A DNA stretch of 64,000 bases from Periplaneta americana. Lineage: Eukaryota; Arthropoda; Insecta; Blattodea; Blattidae. The DNA is taken from contig NC_091125.1 of the NCBI RefSeq assembly GCF_040183065.1, positions 29,229,812-29,293,811 on the forward strand. Direction: 5' to 3'. Of this stretch, positions 21,346 through 32,439 are shown piece by piece. The position numbers and the translations under genes are program-made. The first letter of the stretch is position 1, and every line of letters starts with the position of its first letter. Below the pieces are notes generated by a model, which was given only the letters and a program-made list of their open reading frames with translations, had not been told where the DNA came from and did not search any database.

Positions 21346-21545
21346 TTTATCCACTAAGCCACACCTGATTCCAGTTCCGAAGCCGGATTGAATCCTCTCA
21401 CTTTAAGTTCCACCTCTTAGTTTCCCTTTCGTGGCCAACCCTCAAGCACTGTGTCACAGATGTGTGACAGTGGCACAATGTCCAGCACACTATGTACAGA
21501 GGTGCACTCATTACAAGTGACTTAGTGGCCGGGATCCGACGGAAT
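20520..21545 (-). mobile_element. tRNA-derived SINE (family E), split by a 0.75-kb insertion
   Basis: Pieces 20520-20594 and 21346-21545 together match the uninterrupted copy at 44262-44540. Complemented, the head reads GGCTTAGTGGATAAAGC (D arm/A box) and GGGTTCGAGTCCCGG (B box). TTTATCCACTAAG is present on both sides of the insert, showing where it was duplicated. Confidence 0.85.
20595..21345 (+). mobile_element. Retroposed inverted duplication with poly(A) tail and 13-bp target duplication
   Basis: Left arm 20595 to about 20915 and right arm about 20982-21275 are inverted copies. I count about six or seven differences over roughly 300 bp. A roughly 65-bp spacer separates them. After the right arm come about 38 unique bases and 28 A residues (21314-21341). 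The whole lies between direct repeats TTTATCCACTAAG (20582-20594, 21346-21358). Poly(A) plus a 13-bp duplication indicates target-primed reverse transcription by LINE machinery. The palindrome continues four bases (TAAG/CTTA) into the left duplication, as expected if the second target strand primed on the RNA. AATAAA lies at 21259-21264. The source RNA is not identified. Confidence 0.85.
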
Positions 21546-22220
21546 AAATCACTGTGATAATTATGAATGTACCTTTGCACGTCTTTAGTAATAAGGACTC
21601 TTATAAAAGACAGATTACAACAAATCTGTCATTGATTTTCGGATAGAACTTAACAGTTGAATTTAGTGATTTGTGTCCAAAATAAGTCAGTTGTTTGCTG
21701 ACACTTAAAATATGGATTTCCTTCAGTGAATTGATGTTTGGTCGCTGAGTTCAGAGCCCCAGTCACGTCAAGTTGAATAACGTGAAGTCGTGTGACACGC
21801 CTTGATTTTATTGTGCCAGATAATACCAGCCATTGTCTAAGTATATTTCGATGTTGTCAATGAAATCTGTAGATTATATCGTCAAATTTAGATATATCAC
21901 TTTAATAAGTGACAAATCATTTTCCATCAAGGCAAGACTAGTGAAAATGAAAGTATGCTCCAAATTTCATAGTCATATTATGATTTATTATATGAAATAT
22001 GACAAAACAAAAAATATATTCTATAAACATTAATTGTATTAAGGCAATTATTTATAATAAATTAGGTGTAGGTTAGTAACACGAAATAAAAATTGAAATA
22101 TCTCTTTTACTCTTATTGAACCCCATAATTAAATCTAACTTTAATGTATAAGAAACCACTCACAATTCACGAAAACCAGGCCGGTTCATTCTCTCAAGTG
22201 ACTGACTACAGACTAGAATG
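21546..22220. other. No gene recognised
   Basis: AT-rich; the 66-codon frame at 21833-22033 has no recognisable family. Confidence 0.4.
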
Positions 22221-22813
22221 TACAGGCTTAACCGTAAGTAATGTTATTAATTTCAGGTGGTTACTCTTTGAGATATTTCAGACTTAAAAAGTTAAATATA
22301 ATTTTTCTCGTTTTTGCCTCCTTTCCGAGATAACAATTGTTCCATACGAGACTTTTCATAGCGTGTTTTGCAAAAGTCGCTGATTTAATTCCCGATATGC
22401 TCAGTCAATTTAAGAGAACAGTGCATTATGATAATAAATGATTGGAATAATTTTTGTTTTGTCCTTCATATGTACTGAAATTTGATCCGTACAAATGTAA
22501 ATATTTTAGAATTCATTTTGAGGACGATAAGTTACATTTGTTCGGATGAAATTTGTGCATATTTGACAGAAAAATCTAAAATCTTTCGATCATTTATTAT
22601 CATCATACCCTGCTCACTTAGACTTACTGAGAATATTGGGATTTAAATCAATGGCTTTCCCAAAACATGCCTTGAAATGTTTCATATTAAACAATTTTTA
22701 TCTCGAAAAGGAGACAAAAACGAGCAAAATTATATTAAATATTTTTGTTTGCTTCAAATATCTTAAGGAATAACGCCCTGAAATTAATTATATTACTTAT
22801 GGTTCACCCTATA
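22221..22813. mobile_element. Foldback element, nearly the whole length a diverged palindrome
   Basis: The left end TACAGGCTTAACCGTAAGTA and the complemented right end ATAGGGTGAACCATAAGTAA pair. The pairing continues through the sequence: CTCGTTTTTGCCTCCTTT with AAAGGAGACAAAAACGAG, and TACAAATGTAA with TTACATTTGTT near the centre at about 22510. The arms are about 290 bp and visibly diverged. It has no coding capacity. A half copy is at 37054-37243. Confidence 0.75.
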
Positions 22814-22816
22814 TAT

Positions 22817-23618
22817 CAGTGATGTCAACGAGAGCGCAAACGTGCCTCAGAGCCCGTATGCGCTGCTCAGAGCACGTAGGGCACGCAGGTACAAGTCACT
22901 GGTGAACACAGGGGTTGTACATTACACATTGACGAAGAAATCATTCAGCAAGTTTCAGGCTGACTGGGCTCTTGACTTCGTATGTGAGTGAAAGATGAGA
23001 TGAAGCTCTTTGTTTGGCATGTGGAAATTATTTAGTTACAAAGAAAAGCAGAGTCAAATGCATGAAATTATTAGTTAATGATGTATTCACATTTTGTGTT
23101 TTTATTGACATTAAATAGACCTCATTATTTAAAACTGCTTAAGTTACAGAGAATATACGTACGTTTATTATTTATTGTGCGCTTATTATTTCATTTTACC
23201 ATATTCAGAATGTCCTGTGATTTATTTCGCTTTTTTATTAGTTTAAAACACAAACGCAGTGTTCATGTGATATTTGCATTATATAACAGTTAATTAGATC
23301 CTAGTTATTATCTGAAGCTGTATAAGTTAAGAAGAGTCTATGTTTATTATTAAATTCTACTATTTTATAATTAATTGCATTTATTAGAGAAGTACATGCT
23401 GCAAAACATGCTTTGATTTCTTGTTGTCTTGTATGAATGTAACACAATATCTATCGCTTAAAAGCAGTTTAATTCACCATGCAGTGGTAGACCAATAGAG
23501 TTCATTTTGCTCACCCCTTCTTGATCACCACTACTGTCTGCAGAATAGACTCATTCCTACCACTCAGCGCTATATAACACGGAGAATCGAGTACGTGCAT
23601 CTGACCTTGACATCCCTG
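22817..23618. mobile_element. hAT-type non-autonomous element with 8-bp target duplication
   Basis: Ends CAGTGATGTCAA (22817) and TTGACATCCCTG (to 23618) are inverted with one mismatch. The flanks CTATATAT (22809-22816) and CTGTATAT (23619-23626) are 7/8 identical 8-bp direct repeats. No transposase is encoded; the short frame at 23078-23293 is unidentified. The left duplication falls in the last bases of the foldback element, so the hAT insertion followed it. Confidence 0.65.
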
Positions 23619-23654
23619 CTGTATATTCTCATTGAGGACTTCGCTGTCTATTGA

Positions 23655-23679
23655 ATATATATATATATATATATGTATG

Positions 23680-23720
<41 letters not shown>

Positions 23721-23721
23721 A
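23655..23721. repeat. (TA)n/(TG)n compound microsatellite
   Basis: TA repeats interrupted by GTATGTA, then about 11 GT units. Confidence 0.95.
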
Positions 23722-23787
23722 TTCCGTGACTTTACGTAATCATCACGTAAATACTATTAATGTAGAAAAATTCGTTCCGTTATTAAG

Positions 23788-23850
23788 AATTGAACCCAGG
23801 ACCCTGATCTTGACGTGCTGAGTGCTCTTAACCAACTGAGCTATGCCGGA
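23788..23850 (-). mobile_element. tRNA-like SINE head, minus strand
   Basis: Complemented it reads CCGGCATAGCTCAGTTGGTT, then AAGAGCACTCAGC, and ends at a B box GGGTTCAATTC. The acceptor 3' strand is degraded, so it is not a working tRNA gene. It faces a better preserved copy 74 bp away. Confidence 0.65.
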
Positions 23851-23923
23851 ATCCGATTTAAACAGGTGGTAAGGCCATTGATGATACGAAGGAGGAGAGT
23901 TCGCCCGGCGCTGTGGATCGGAT

Positions 23924-23998
23924 GCCGGCATAGCTCAGTTGGTTAAGAGCACTCAGCGCTCCAAGTTGACAGTTCTGGGTTCGATTCCCAGTGTCGGA
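23924..23998 (+). tRNA. tRNA-like sequence (tRNA pseudogene or SINE head)
   Basis: A 75-base cloverleaf is plausible. Acceptor CCGGCAT pairs with GTGTCGG using wobbles; D stem GCTC/GAGC; T arm CTGGG-TTCGATT-CCCAG. The anticodon stem is weak (TCAGC/GTTGA with one wobble), giving loop GCTCCAA. Since a related head lies inverted next to it, a SINE origin is more likely than a functional gene. Confidence 0.45.
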
Positions 23999-24001
23999 AT
24001 G

Positions 24002-26438
24002 AATTTATCTCCATTAACAGTAGAGATTGGATGACATGGATTCGATCACTGACGAAAGCATTACAGTTTTATCTTCTCGTTCTTCTTTTTCCCCAGTTTA
24101 CTCCTTCTCCTTCTTCTCCTTCTTATTTTTCTTTTTCTTCTTCTTCTTCTTCTTCTACCATTAGCTTTTAGCTCCTTTGTGGCTCCTAATTCTGGTCATT
24201 GCATAATTTTTGATGGTGCTGCCATACTTTCCCTTGTGGTTGTAAATTCATTATGTAGTTCAGAATTCGATGTCCAGTCATGATGTCGTTTATGGGCCAG
24301 CCAGTTTAAACAACAAACATGATTCTCAAGCAAGTTTTTTTTTCTTATATTATTTCTTATGATTTTACCTTAAATGCGTTCCAGTTTTCGTTACTACAGT
24401 TACATTTCCAAGAAATCTCATTTCAAGTGCTTCAATTTCGATCCAGTTTCTGCTTTCGTTACTCAACTTTCCCTACCATAAGGACTCCATATTATTGCCC
24501 TGTTTCTGAAACTTTCAGTATCAGTTCTGTTTCGTTTTTAGTGTTCTACTTCCAGTTCTTCACATGTAATTGAACTTTGCTGTTCAGAAAGTTGTGTCTA
24601 CTTGTTTCCCGAGATAAGACATACAGTACTTCAACAACGAAAGATAAAGGTATTAAACTTGTCCAGTGATTTTATTTGCACTTATTATCTTTATATTACC
24701 TGTCTCTTCTCTTTAGAAGCCGTCACTTTCGTGTTGTCATTGCAAATTTTTTATTGTAAGTAACTTCACGAGAAGTCTTCGTTTCGTCGATAAATTCAGA
24801 AATTTATCTGAAAGAAACGAAGACCTCGCTTGATATTTCTTCGCGAATACAGTAAATAAATAATGAATATCAATATATTTTCGTATATAATAGAACTCGC
24901 TGAATTCTTTAAACAAATTCTATGAATATAATGTATAATTATATCATAATGTTCAATATTGAATGCTCAGTACGAGCTTAAATGATATAATGGGAAAGAG
25001 TTAAGTGAACTCTACGGGCCGTATTCATAGATATTCTTAGCGCCGGCTTCCGGTGGATGATCAGCGAACTAACGTTTTTCGTATTCACAAAGCAGTGTTA
25101 GCGATATGATATGAATCCTATACAGGTAACCAATCGATAGCCGGGGCTAGTTTAGCACGCTCGTAGCGCGGGCTAGCGAATAGCACCCTACATGATTATT
25201 TGATATTGGAACACGATTCAATTATTCTAATGTTATATAGGATTCAATCCAGGACACAGATATAATACTCTTTTCTACGTAACAACGTAATCATTTTTAA
25301 ATGTAAGTAAACAGAGCTTGTAAATAATGTTAAATGTAAGTATACCGTACTTAGAATGTTACAAGTTTTAACAAACTTCACAGTTGATTTGATACAATCC
25401 TTCTATAGTAAGTTCCCATTGCAAGTTATTGTTACACTCCAACATTCCAAAAACAATGGTGATGATTATAGGCATAGAATTTTTATGCACTAAAAGATAT
25501 AATAAGAAAATGGCACTAGGTTGTGCATAGAAATCATAGATGTAAACAAATGTCACATCGGTATTAAATCCTTGTTACTCTTTCCATTTCAGAATATAGA
25601 AATAAAAGTTTTGATACCCGTTTTGAGGTCAGACTGTTCCCTTTCAGGGTGGGAGTTGCCCTCCTGCCTTGGAAAATAATAATAATATTAAAACAGTTGT
25701 AGATAAACTTACCGTCTGTCTCACGTTCTCAGACGCTACATTTTGAATTTGGTGCTGCATATTAAACAGTTTGAATTCGAATTCCAGTCCAGCCAATTAG
25801 AACAAGGTATTGAATGAAGTTGCACAATTATGTAACTGCCCACCTTCATTAGGTCCATCTCTCGGGAATTATCGGAGTTGTCTAGTGTGGATTTTGTTGT
25901 TTTTGATAATGATAATAATTCCACAAAAAATCGATAAATTTATGAGAAACCGATATATTATACGATATATTGAATCAAAATTTCGATATCGATATATCGT
26001 TATATCGAAACGAAAATATCAGTATTTCGTAAAAACCGATATAACGTTCCCATTTCTAGGACAACACACTTATACTTTGAACAGAGAGCTTCTTGGAGAT
26101 ATTAGACAGTGAAATCAAGGTAAGATAAATGGACACACCGATTTCTTTTTCATTTCCCTTAAAGATTACATCATACTAACCAGTCTATTAACTTACATAG
26201 TGATTGTCTAAAAGATTAGAATTTTCACAAAATTTGCATTGTACTGACAATTTTGAAAGTTTTTTTAAAATCTGGATGAGAAAATATTGTAAGTGCAATT
26301 TTTAAAATTCAGTGCATTTTTGACGGCATGTTGCTGCCATATGCATTAAGATAATAATGCATATTATTATTCTGTAATACTGTATATTTCATGTACTTAT
26401 ACCGTATCCTATGAAAATATTTACAGATATGAATAACC
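24002..26438. other. No gene recognised; partial GC-rich repeat at 25015-25200
   Basis: It contains a (TTC)n tract at about 24102-24158 and a hairpin at 24775-24824. The segment 25015-25200 begins GGGCCGTATTCATAGATATT and holds palindromic TAGCGCGGGCTAGCG; it looks like one end of a TIR element whose other end is missing. ORFs here are short and unidentified. Confidence 0.35.
24775..24824. other. Hairpin
   Basis: GTCTTCGTTTC (24775-24785) pairs perfectly with GAAACGAAGAC (24814-24824), and an inner ATAAATT/AATTTAT stem closes a small loop. It is too short for a typical miRNA precursor, so its function is unknown. Confidence 0.5.
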
Positions 26439-26451
26439 ATCTAGTGTTGCT

Positions 26452-26697
26452 GTCCACACCTGTGGAGTAACGGTTAGCGCGTCTAGCCGCGAAACCAGGT
26501 GGCCCGGGTTCGATTCCCGGTTGGGGCAATTTACCTGGTTGAGGTTTTTCCGGGATTTTCCCTCAACACATTAGGAGCAAATGCTGGGTAACTTTCGGTG
26601 TTGGACCCCGGACTCATTTCACCGGTATTATCACCTTCATCTCATTCAGACGCTAAGTAACCTAAAGCGTCGTAAAATTACCTACTAAAATAAAGAA
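26452..26697 (+). mobile_element. tRNA-derived SINE (family A) with target duplication
   Basis: A full copy of the element at 19858-20100, with B box GGGTTCGATTCCCGG and end AAGCGTCGTAAAATTA. It is flanked by ATCTAGTGTTGCT (26439-26451) and ATCTAGTGCTGCT (26698-26710), a 13-bp duplication with one later change. The duplication fixes both ends of the family at about 246 bp. Confidence 0.9.
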
Positions 26698-26710
26698 ATC
26701 TAGTGCTGCT

Positions 26711-29700
26711 TAGGTGTACTCTACACATAAGGGTGACAGAAACAACAAAATAATTGAAACAGTATTCATGTTTGTTATACTCACAGTGAAATTTAGGAAG
26801 ATGAAATTCAATTAAATGTACAATTAAAGACTAGACGTAAAGAAGGGTGTAAGTGCCAAAGAAAAAACTCCTAGAAAACAGGTTCTTTGTGTAACTAGTA
26901 ATGCAATATCATACATTTTGCGCGTCTAGGTTTTAAGTAAAATTACAATGGGATTTATCCTCTTCTCTTACTGGATTAAATCAGGGACATAGACTCTATT
27001 TTGTAAAAACTAACTTTCAAAGACATTGATATTTAGGCTACACCCTCTTTTATGTCGTTTTAAATTATGGAAGTAACAATCTGTAATGTGAGCTTATTGG
27101 TGTACTCATGCTGAGGAAACTGAAGTTGATTATTTCAGAATTTATTGATAATTAAGTTCAGATCGCCATTGATTTATAGAAATAATTGCGAATGATCAGC
27201 GACAAGATAGAAGTGACATTATAAAAATGAATAGTTAAAAAAAAAGGAAAAGAAATCAAATATTTGAGTTAAAGATGGTTCTGATTTGTTAAGAGTAAAA
27301 GAATTTGTACTCTTCTCTGATGAATTGTTACATGAGCGGCATATATAGGCGATTTCTGACCCACTCAAACTCTTTCCGCACTAATATTTGGAATCTACAA
27401 TCCATTGTATTATGTCCTCCCTTGTTGTCACATTAGGAATTTCTTATAATTTATTATGCTACTGTAGGCTATATATCACTTTTAAATGTCGGTTTTCCTA
27501 AATATATAAAAGTAGTAGTCAAGATATTTACAATAAACATTTTAGCTATTTGATATAAATTTGTGGAAAATTAACTACATATATCTACGTAAATGATAAA
27601 ATTTATACACGAAATCAAACAGCTTAATCTTCACATATACATAGGTGCATATTAAATTATTTTATTTAGCTGTGGTCGCCTTTAGTAATCGTGGATTAGA
27701 TATTTTGACCTTTTCTGCTGCAGAACTACAGCTAGTTCTTCCATCGCTTCTTCGCCGATCCAAGATCCATCTTCCAACAGGGTTTGTAATAAAAGTAAAT
27801 AGTTTTCCGGAACAGTCTGTGCTCGTGTTAGTTATAGAAACTCGTGATAGCTTAAGTGATTGCTGTAATGTTTAATTTCATTCGGATGTGTTCATTTCTT
27901 TTATTCTCATAAATATTATAACCTATTACTGCTCTGAATAATCCCATCTTAGCAACTTATTTTCTATGAAGATTATGTTAAGGTCTATTTTTCGGTTTCT
28001 TTTATAAAATTTGAAAATTATATCTGGTCGAGTAATTTTCTCTTTATTATATCCAGATAATATTGAAATGTACCTCATCTGATGTTTGTATTTCTAACTT
28101 AATATGCAAGAGAGGTTGAAACTGGAATAATAGAAAGTGGTTACTTGTCCTGTACTATTATTAAATTAATAAATATTTCTTATTTGGACGGTTCTTTTTC
28201 TGACAGTCATTGCTTTTATTTCATTTGTGCTAATTTATAAATTTATGCTTTTTGCTATTTTAAATTGTAGTGCTCTTTGCAGAATGCCTTCAAAATTAGG
28301 TAAGCTATTTCGTTTATATGACGTCATTACATTTTCGACCAATGAAGTGTAATGAAATTTTGAATTCCAACCAATCACAGTCAGACTTTGCGATAATTTC
28401 TGCAGCTAGATTTATCGCTATCAATTTATCGCATGGTCGTTCTTTTGTTTAGTCGTTGTCGCCAACTGTTTCCCCGTAAATTGATGATCATGAATACATT
28501 AAGATGCAACTAGACGGTTGAACTTTTCTTTCAACTTTAAAGCAATGAATGCAAGATTGATATTTAATATTAATTAATATATTTACGCAGTGAAGATCAC
28601 GTTCAAAACGGCGCACCATGTAGACACAAAATATTTATGCATCTTAATTGAACGTATCTTTTAAACTTGATTCTATTCTTCCCAGATTGCACGCATACGC
28701 GATTGGAATATTGAACTGTGTAGATGCAGCTTTAGTTCCGTTACACTACAGCGAGAATGCGTTTGTCGAGCTATAAAAAATGCTTTCTATAAAAAATGCT
28801 TTCGTGTAGCACTCATTGCAAGTAACGGTCGAAACAAGGCACAGCTGACATTGGTCCTGCTTCCACAGGTAGGCCTAACGTAACCTATAAAATTGTAGCC
28901 TATAACATTTGTATTGAAATTAAATAATTAATAGACGTTCAAATTTATGTAACATCATCGCATATCAAACTCAAAGACCTTGCATAGTAATAATGTCTTT
29001 GATCAAACTGCCTTTCGTATGGCGTAATAAAATTCGTGCTTTAATTAGGCCTATCTATACAGAGATGGCTTCACTGTGTAGCAACATGTCTCACTGTGAA
29101 TACATAAGCATTGGTATATAGCTGTCCCCACTGTTACTGTTAAATTAAATTATGATTGCAGCAGATAATGGAAATGTATTTGTTATAATAATAAGAGAAA
29201 AGTGCAGTACATGTAATTAACAATGTTAAACCTGTATTTCGCTTTTCGCAATTGGCATTACTGAATAATATCGAATTTCTTTATTGCAATAATCGATATT
29301 CATCTACGAGTATTTCAACTTCACAATGTCTGAATAGGTTAAGTATTCGTTAATATACAATTTTTTATTATTAACATTTTGTGATCGAATTTTAGGGATA
29401 TATTATTTAATTTTTTATTTTATTCACGAAATAGTCGTAATAAATATCACTCGAGGTCTGACCTCTCGTGACATTACTACAGATAATTAATTTGGCCCAA
29501 CACTGAAACATAGATTTCTTATTGGTTAGCGTGAATAAGCTCTATCCCGAGGTCCAAATTTCGTTAAGTTGTTATGATGAACATGTCAGTTCATTACAGT
29601 GACGTTACGTCAATCAGACCGTACCCAAATTAGCAGACAGCCTTGTACATTCATGTTTAAAACATAGCGGTAGGCCTATACTAAATCTAAATAAAAATTA

Positions 29701-30060
29701 ATAACAATATGTCATATACAGTATATGAAGCTAATCGATGGACGAAACAGGCGAGATTTCCAATATGTTTTTTAATGTTTATATGAATAAAAAATATTTT
29801 GGAATAAAAATATAGGCTACATAGAAAAGAATTCAGTGCAATGTAACAAACGTAAGTGGATTATATGACCATAGTAAGCTAATCTAATGCAAGTTTTGTA
29901 GTAGAACTTATAACTACCTTCCTTTTCCTTTTATTTTTATTTCTTTATTTATTTTTATTATTTTTTTTTTTTTGCGAACAATGGTTTTAATTTTCTATAC
30001 TCGTATAAAAATGCCATTCACAAAATCTGAAACAATGGTTTTCATGAGGCAAAAATCCGA
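26711..30060. other. No gene recognised over 3.3 kb
   Basis: Single-copy-looking AT-rich sequence. The only structures seen are a 16-bp tandem duplication at 28771-28802 and three TAGGCCTA palindromes (28870, 29046, 29671). The frame at 27645-27875 is unidentified. A host intron or regulatory DNA could lie here unseen. Confidence 0.35.
28771..28802. repeat. 16-bp perfect tandem duplication
   Basis: CTATAAAAAATGCTTT occurs twice in a row. Confidence 0.95.
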
Positions 30061-30115
30061 AAGATTGCAGATTTCAATAGATAATAAAAGATTGCAGATT
30101 TCAATAGATAATAAA
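30061..30115. repeat. 27-bp perfect tandem duplication
   Basis: The unit starting AAGATTGCAGATTTCAATAG is repeated twice without mismatch, suggesting a recent replication slip or local duplication. Confidence 0.95.
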
Positions 30116-31384
30116 ATATTTCAGTAAGGAAATATTTTGAATTTATTGGGGTGGCAATTAACGGAAAAACTACGTAATTTCTTTCCGTTAAATTATAACT
30201 AGTTCTTAGAATTCTTATCTAAACTGTGAATATCAAAAATATATTCATACGTAGATAATTAAAGCTGAATAAATGGTAGGGATTTGAAACAAATTCTTGG
30301 AATCTAATTTTAAACAAAATAGAAGCCATAAGACAAACTATGTGACTCGTTGATAGTTTCAGAACCACCAGATAGTAAAAAATTGGACTTTTTTGAAAAG
30401 ACTTTTTATGCATAAGATTTTTCTGAAAAAAAAAAAAACAGATACCATACATTCTCTTAGATCAAATAGAAATTACGAAATTGTTCATGAGGTAGTCCTT
30501 ACACTTGTTTTCGACAAGACTAACAAGTCCAACTGGAGGGTTTTTTGGAAAAACAACCATAGTCCAAAAACATAAATTGTCAGGAGAAACAAAAAAACTC
30601 TCTGGCATGGATGTTGTTGACACTTCAAATATGAAATTCATCATGCCGTTTCTTAAGGTGTTGTAGATACTTGGGAAAACTTAAGTACATTTTATAACTT
30701 AAATTGCCTTATAAAATGCATGTGTAAATGCAGGTAATTGTGGGCAAAAGTTGTTTTAAGTAACAAATAATACTCTGTTGCGGCTGAAGTGTGCCTCTCC
30801 TTTAATCTTCTATTTCTTTAATATATTCTGTTTCTTCTCCTTTCGCTGCTTAAGTTTCTTCCATGGGGTTACTTCTGCACCTAGAGATGACTCCATAACT
30901 AATACAACAATTCACATGCTAAAGTATTTTTCTCTGAGGTGGCTTTTGCCGCTCACATAAGCAGTACTGCCAGTCTACTACAGTTTAAAATTGTATGTTT
31001 CAAGATGATATGAATGGGATATTTGTAAATTCTACCATCGTCCTCGACAATGGCAGTGTTCACAAAAAAGTCTTTGGACTATGGTTGTTTTAGGAAAACC
31101 ACTGAAAATTTCCAATCTTACAACATAGGACCATGGTGTTTTTTTAACATCTAATTCAGTAGGCCGGTACAATACGCTCACCACATGTTTAATATCTCGA
31201 ATTTGCAGTTCTTGGACTATGTTTTATTTAACCTTCAATTGAAGAGTCCACTTGGCCATTTTTATTATTTATGCATAAGTATGATTACTGTATGTTTGAG
31301 CGCTCTATCAATATATTTTAAGCACGTTTTCTTCCAAAACAACGGCAAACCTAGTCTAGGTTGTGTTATTGTACATGTCACTTG

Positions 31385-31447
31385 AAAACTCGTTCAGTCC
31401 ATAGAATGGTGCCCAGTCCTTTCATAAAAATGGACTGAATGAGTTTT
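31385..31447. other. Hairpin with 18-bp stem
   Basis: AAAACTCGTTCAGTCCAT (31385-31402) pairs with ATGGACTGAATGAGTTTT (31430-31447) with one mismatch and a 27-base loop. Confidence 0.7.
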
Positions 31448-31489
31448 GGGATCACACTCTTCAATTGGATAAAACTTTTTGTTGGAATG

Positions 31490-31690
31490 AATTGATACGG
31501 ATTACCTGCACAAATGTTGAAGTAACAGTCACGAGGCAAAAGAAGATTAAGAAACAAAAAAAAGAAAACATTTGAAGCATTTGATAGGTGCCATTACCTT
31601 GCTAAAATGAAGAATTGTTATGGAATACATATGTGGTGGTGGTGGTTGTGGTAATATTTTATAGAGTTCGTTTCATTAAGCATTAGGAAA
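31490..31690. repeat. Paralogue of 33950-34160
   Basis: Both segments run from GATTACCTGxACAAATGT through a TTTGAAGC/TTGCTTAAA region to GTGGTGGT and GAGTTxGTTTCAT. They flank the LINE-A copy and the (TATG)n tract, as if a larger element had been opened by insertion. Confidence 0.6.
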
Positions 31691-32439
31691 TATACGTTCA
31701 ATTGCTTGGGGTGCCAATTAATGGAAAAATCTATCATTCTTTTCTATTAAAATACACTTAGTTGTTTGGCAAAATTTCACCTCTACCGGGAAGGCCAGAA
31801 ATGTTCGCAGTCGGAGATTATTAAAGCTGAATAAATAGTAGGAATTTGAAGAAAAATCTTCGAAACTAAGTTAGAAAAAAAAAGACACAAAACTTTACTG
31901 TCATCAGCACTACAACCCTGTTCGAGCCTCGGTTTCCTTCAAGATCTTCTTTCAGGACTTCCTATCAGCATCTTTTAACTTCGATTCAACTCAGATCTTC
32001 CACCACTCCAGCCAACCATCTTAGTCTTGGTTTTCCTACAGTTCTTATTTTCTCTGTCTTGCATTCCAATATCCTTTTCGGTGGTTCAGTTTCTCTGTTC
32101 TTCTTGCATGTCCAGCCTATCTCAATATTTGACACTTTAACATCTCTCATAATATTAGGGAATTTGTAAAGTTCATATAATTTATGATTATATCTTATTC
32201 GTCATTATAAACATTAGACGATACAATTCATTGACATAATAATATATAATAATATGGCAACAAAATTTACTCCTTTTGGAAATAATATACTTGTCAACAT
32301 TGAACTCGACAGAGACGAGATTTCTCTGAAGAATAGTTACACAAATTCTCTTAGATGAGAATGTAAAATATGAAATTCTTAATGAGGTAGTTCTCACACT
32401 CATTTTATAAGATTTAGGAATTCGATACCTAGAGAAGAA

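Larger units (their letters stand above)
30145..31880. repeat. Diverged paralogous segments
   Basis: GGGGTGGCAATTAACGGAAA near 30149 and GGGGTGCCAATTAATGGAAA near 31709 start two related blocks; both continue to AGCTGAATAAAT and AGGxATTTGAA about 100-120 bp later. A further part, ATTCTCTTAGATCAAAT... with GAGGTAGTCCTTACACTTGT near 30450-30510, matches 32345-32400. Frames in these blocks (for example 30219-30452) look spurious. The family is unknown. Confidence 0.6.

Noticed and set aside
23924..23998. Functional tRNA gene
   Set aside because: The anticodon stem is weak, the loop lacks T at position 33, and a related inverted head lies adjacent, so SINE origin is more likely; kept only as tRNA-like.
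24775..24824. Candidate microRNA precursor
   Set aside because: The 50-base hairpin is too short and interrupted for a typical precursor.
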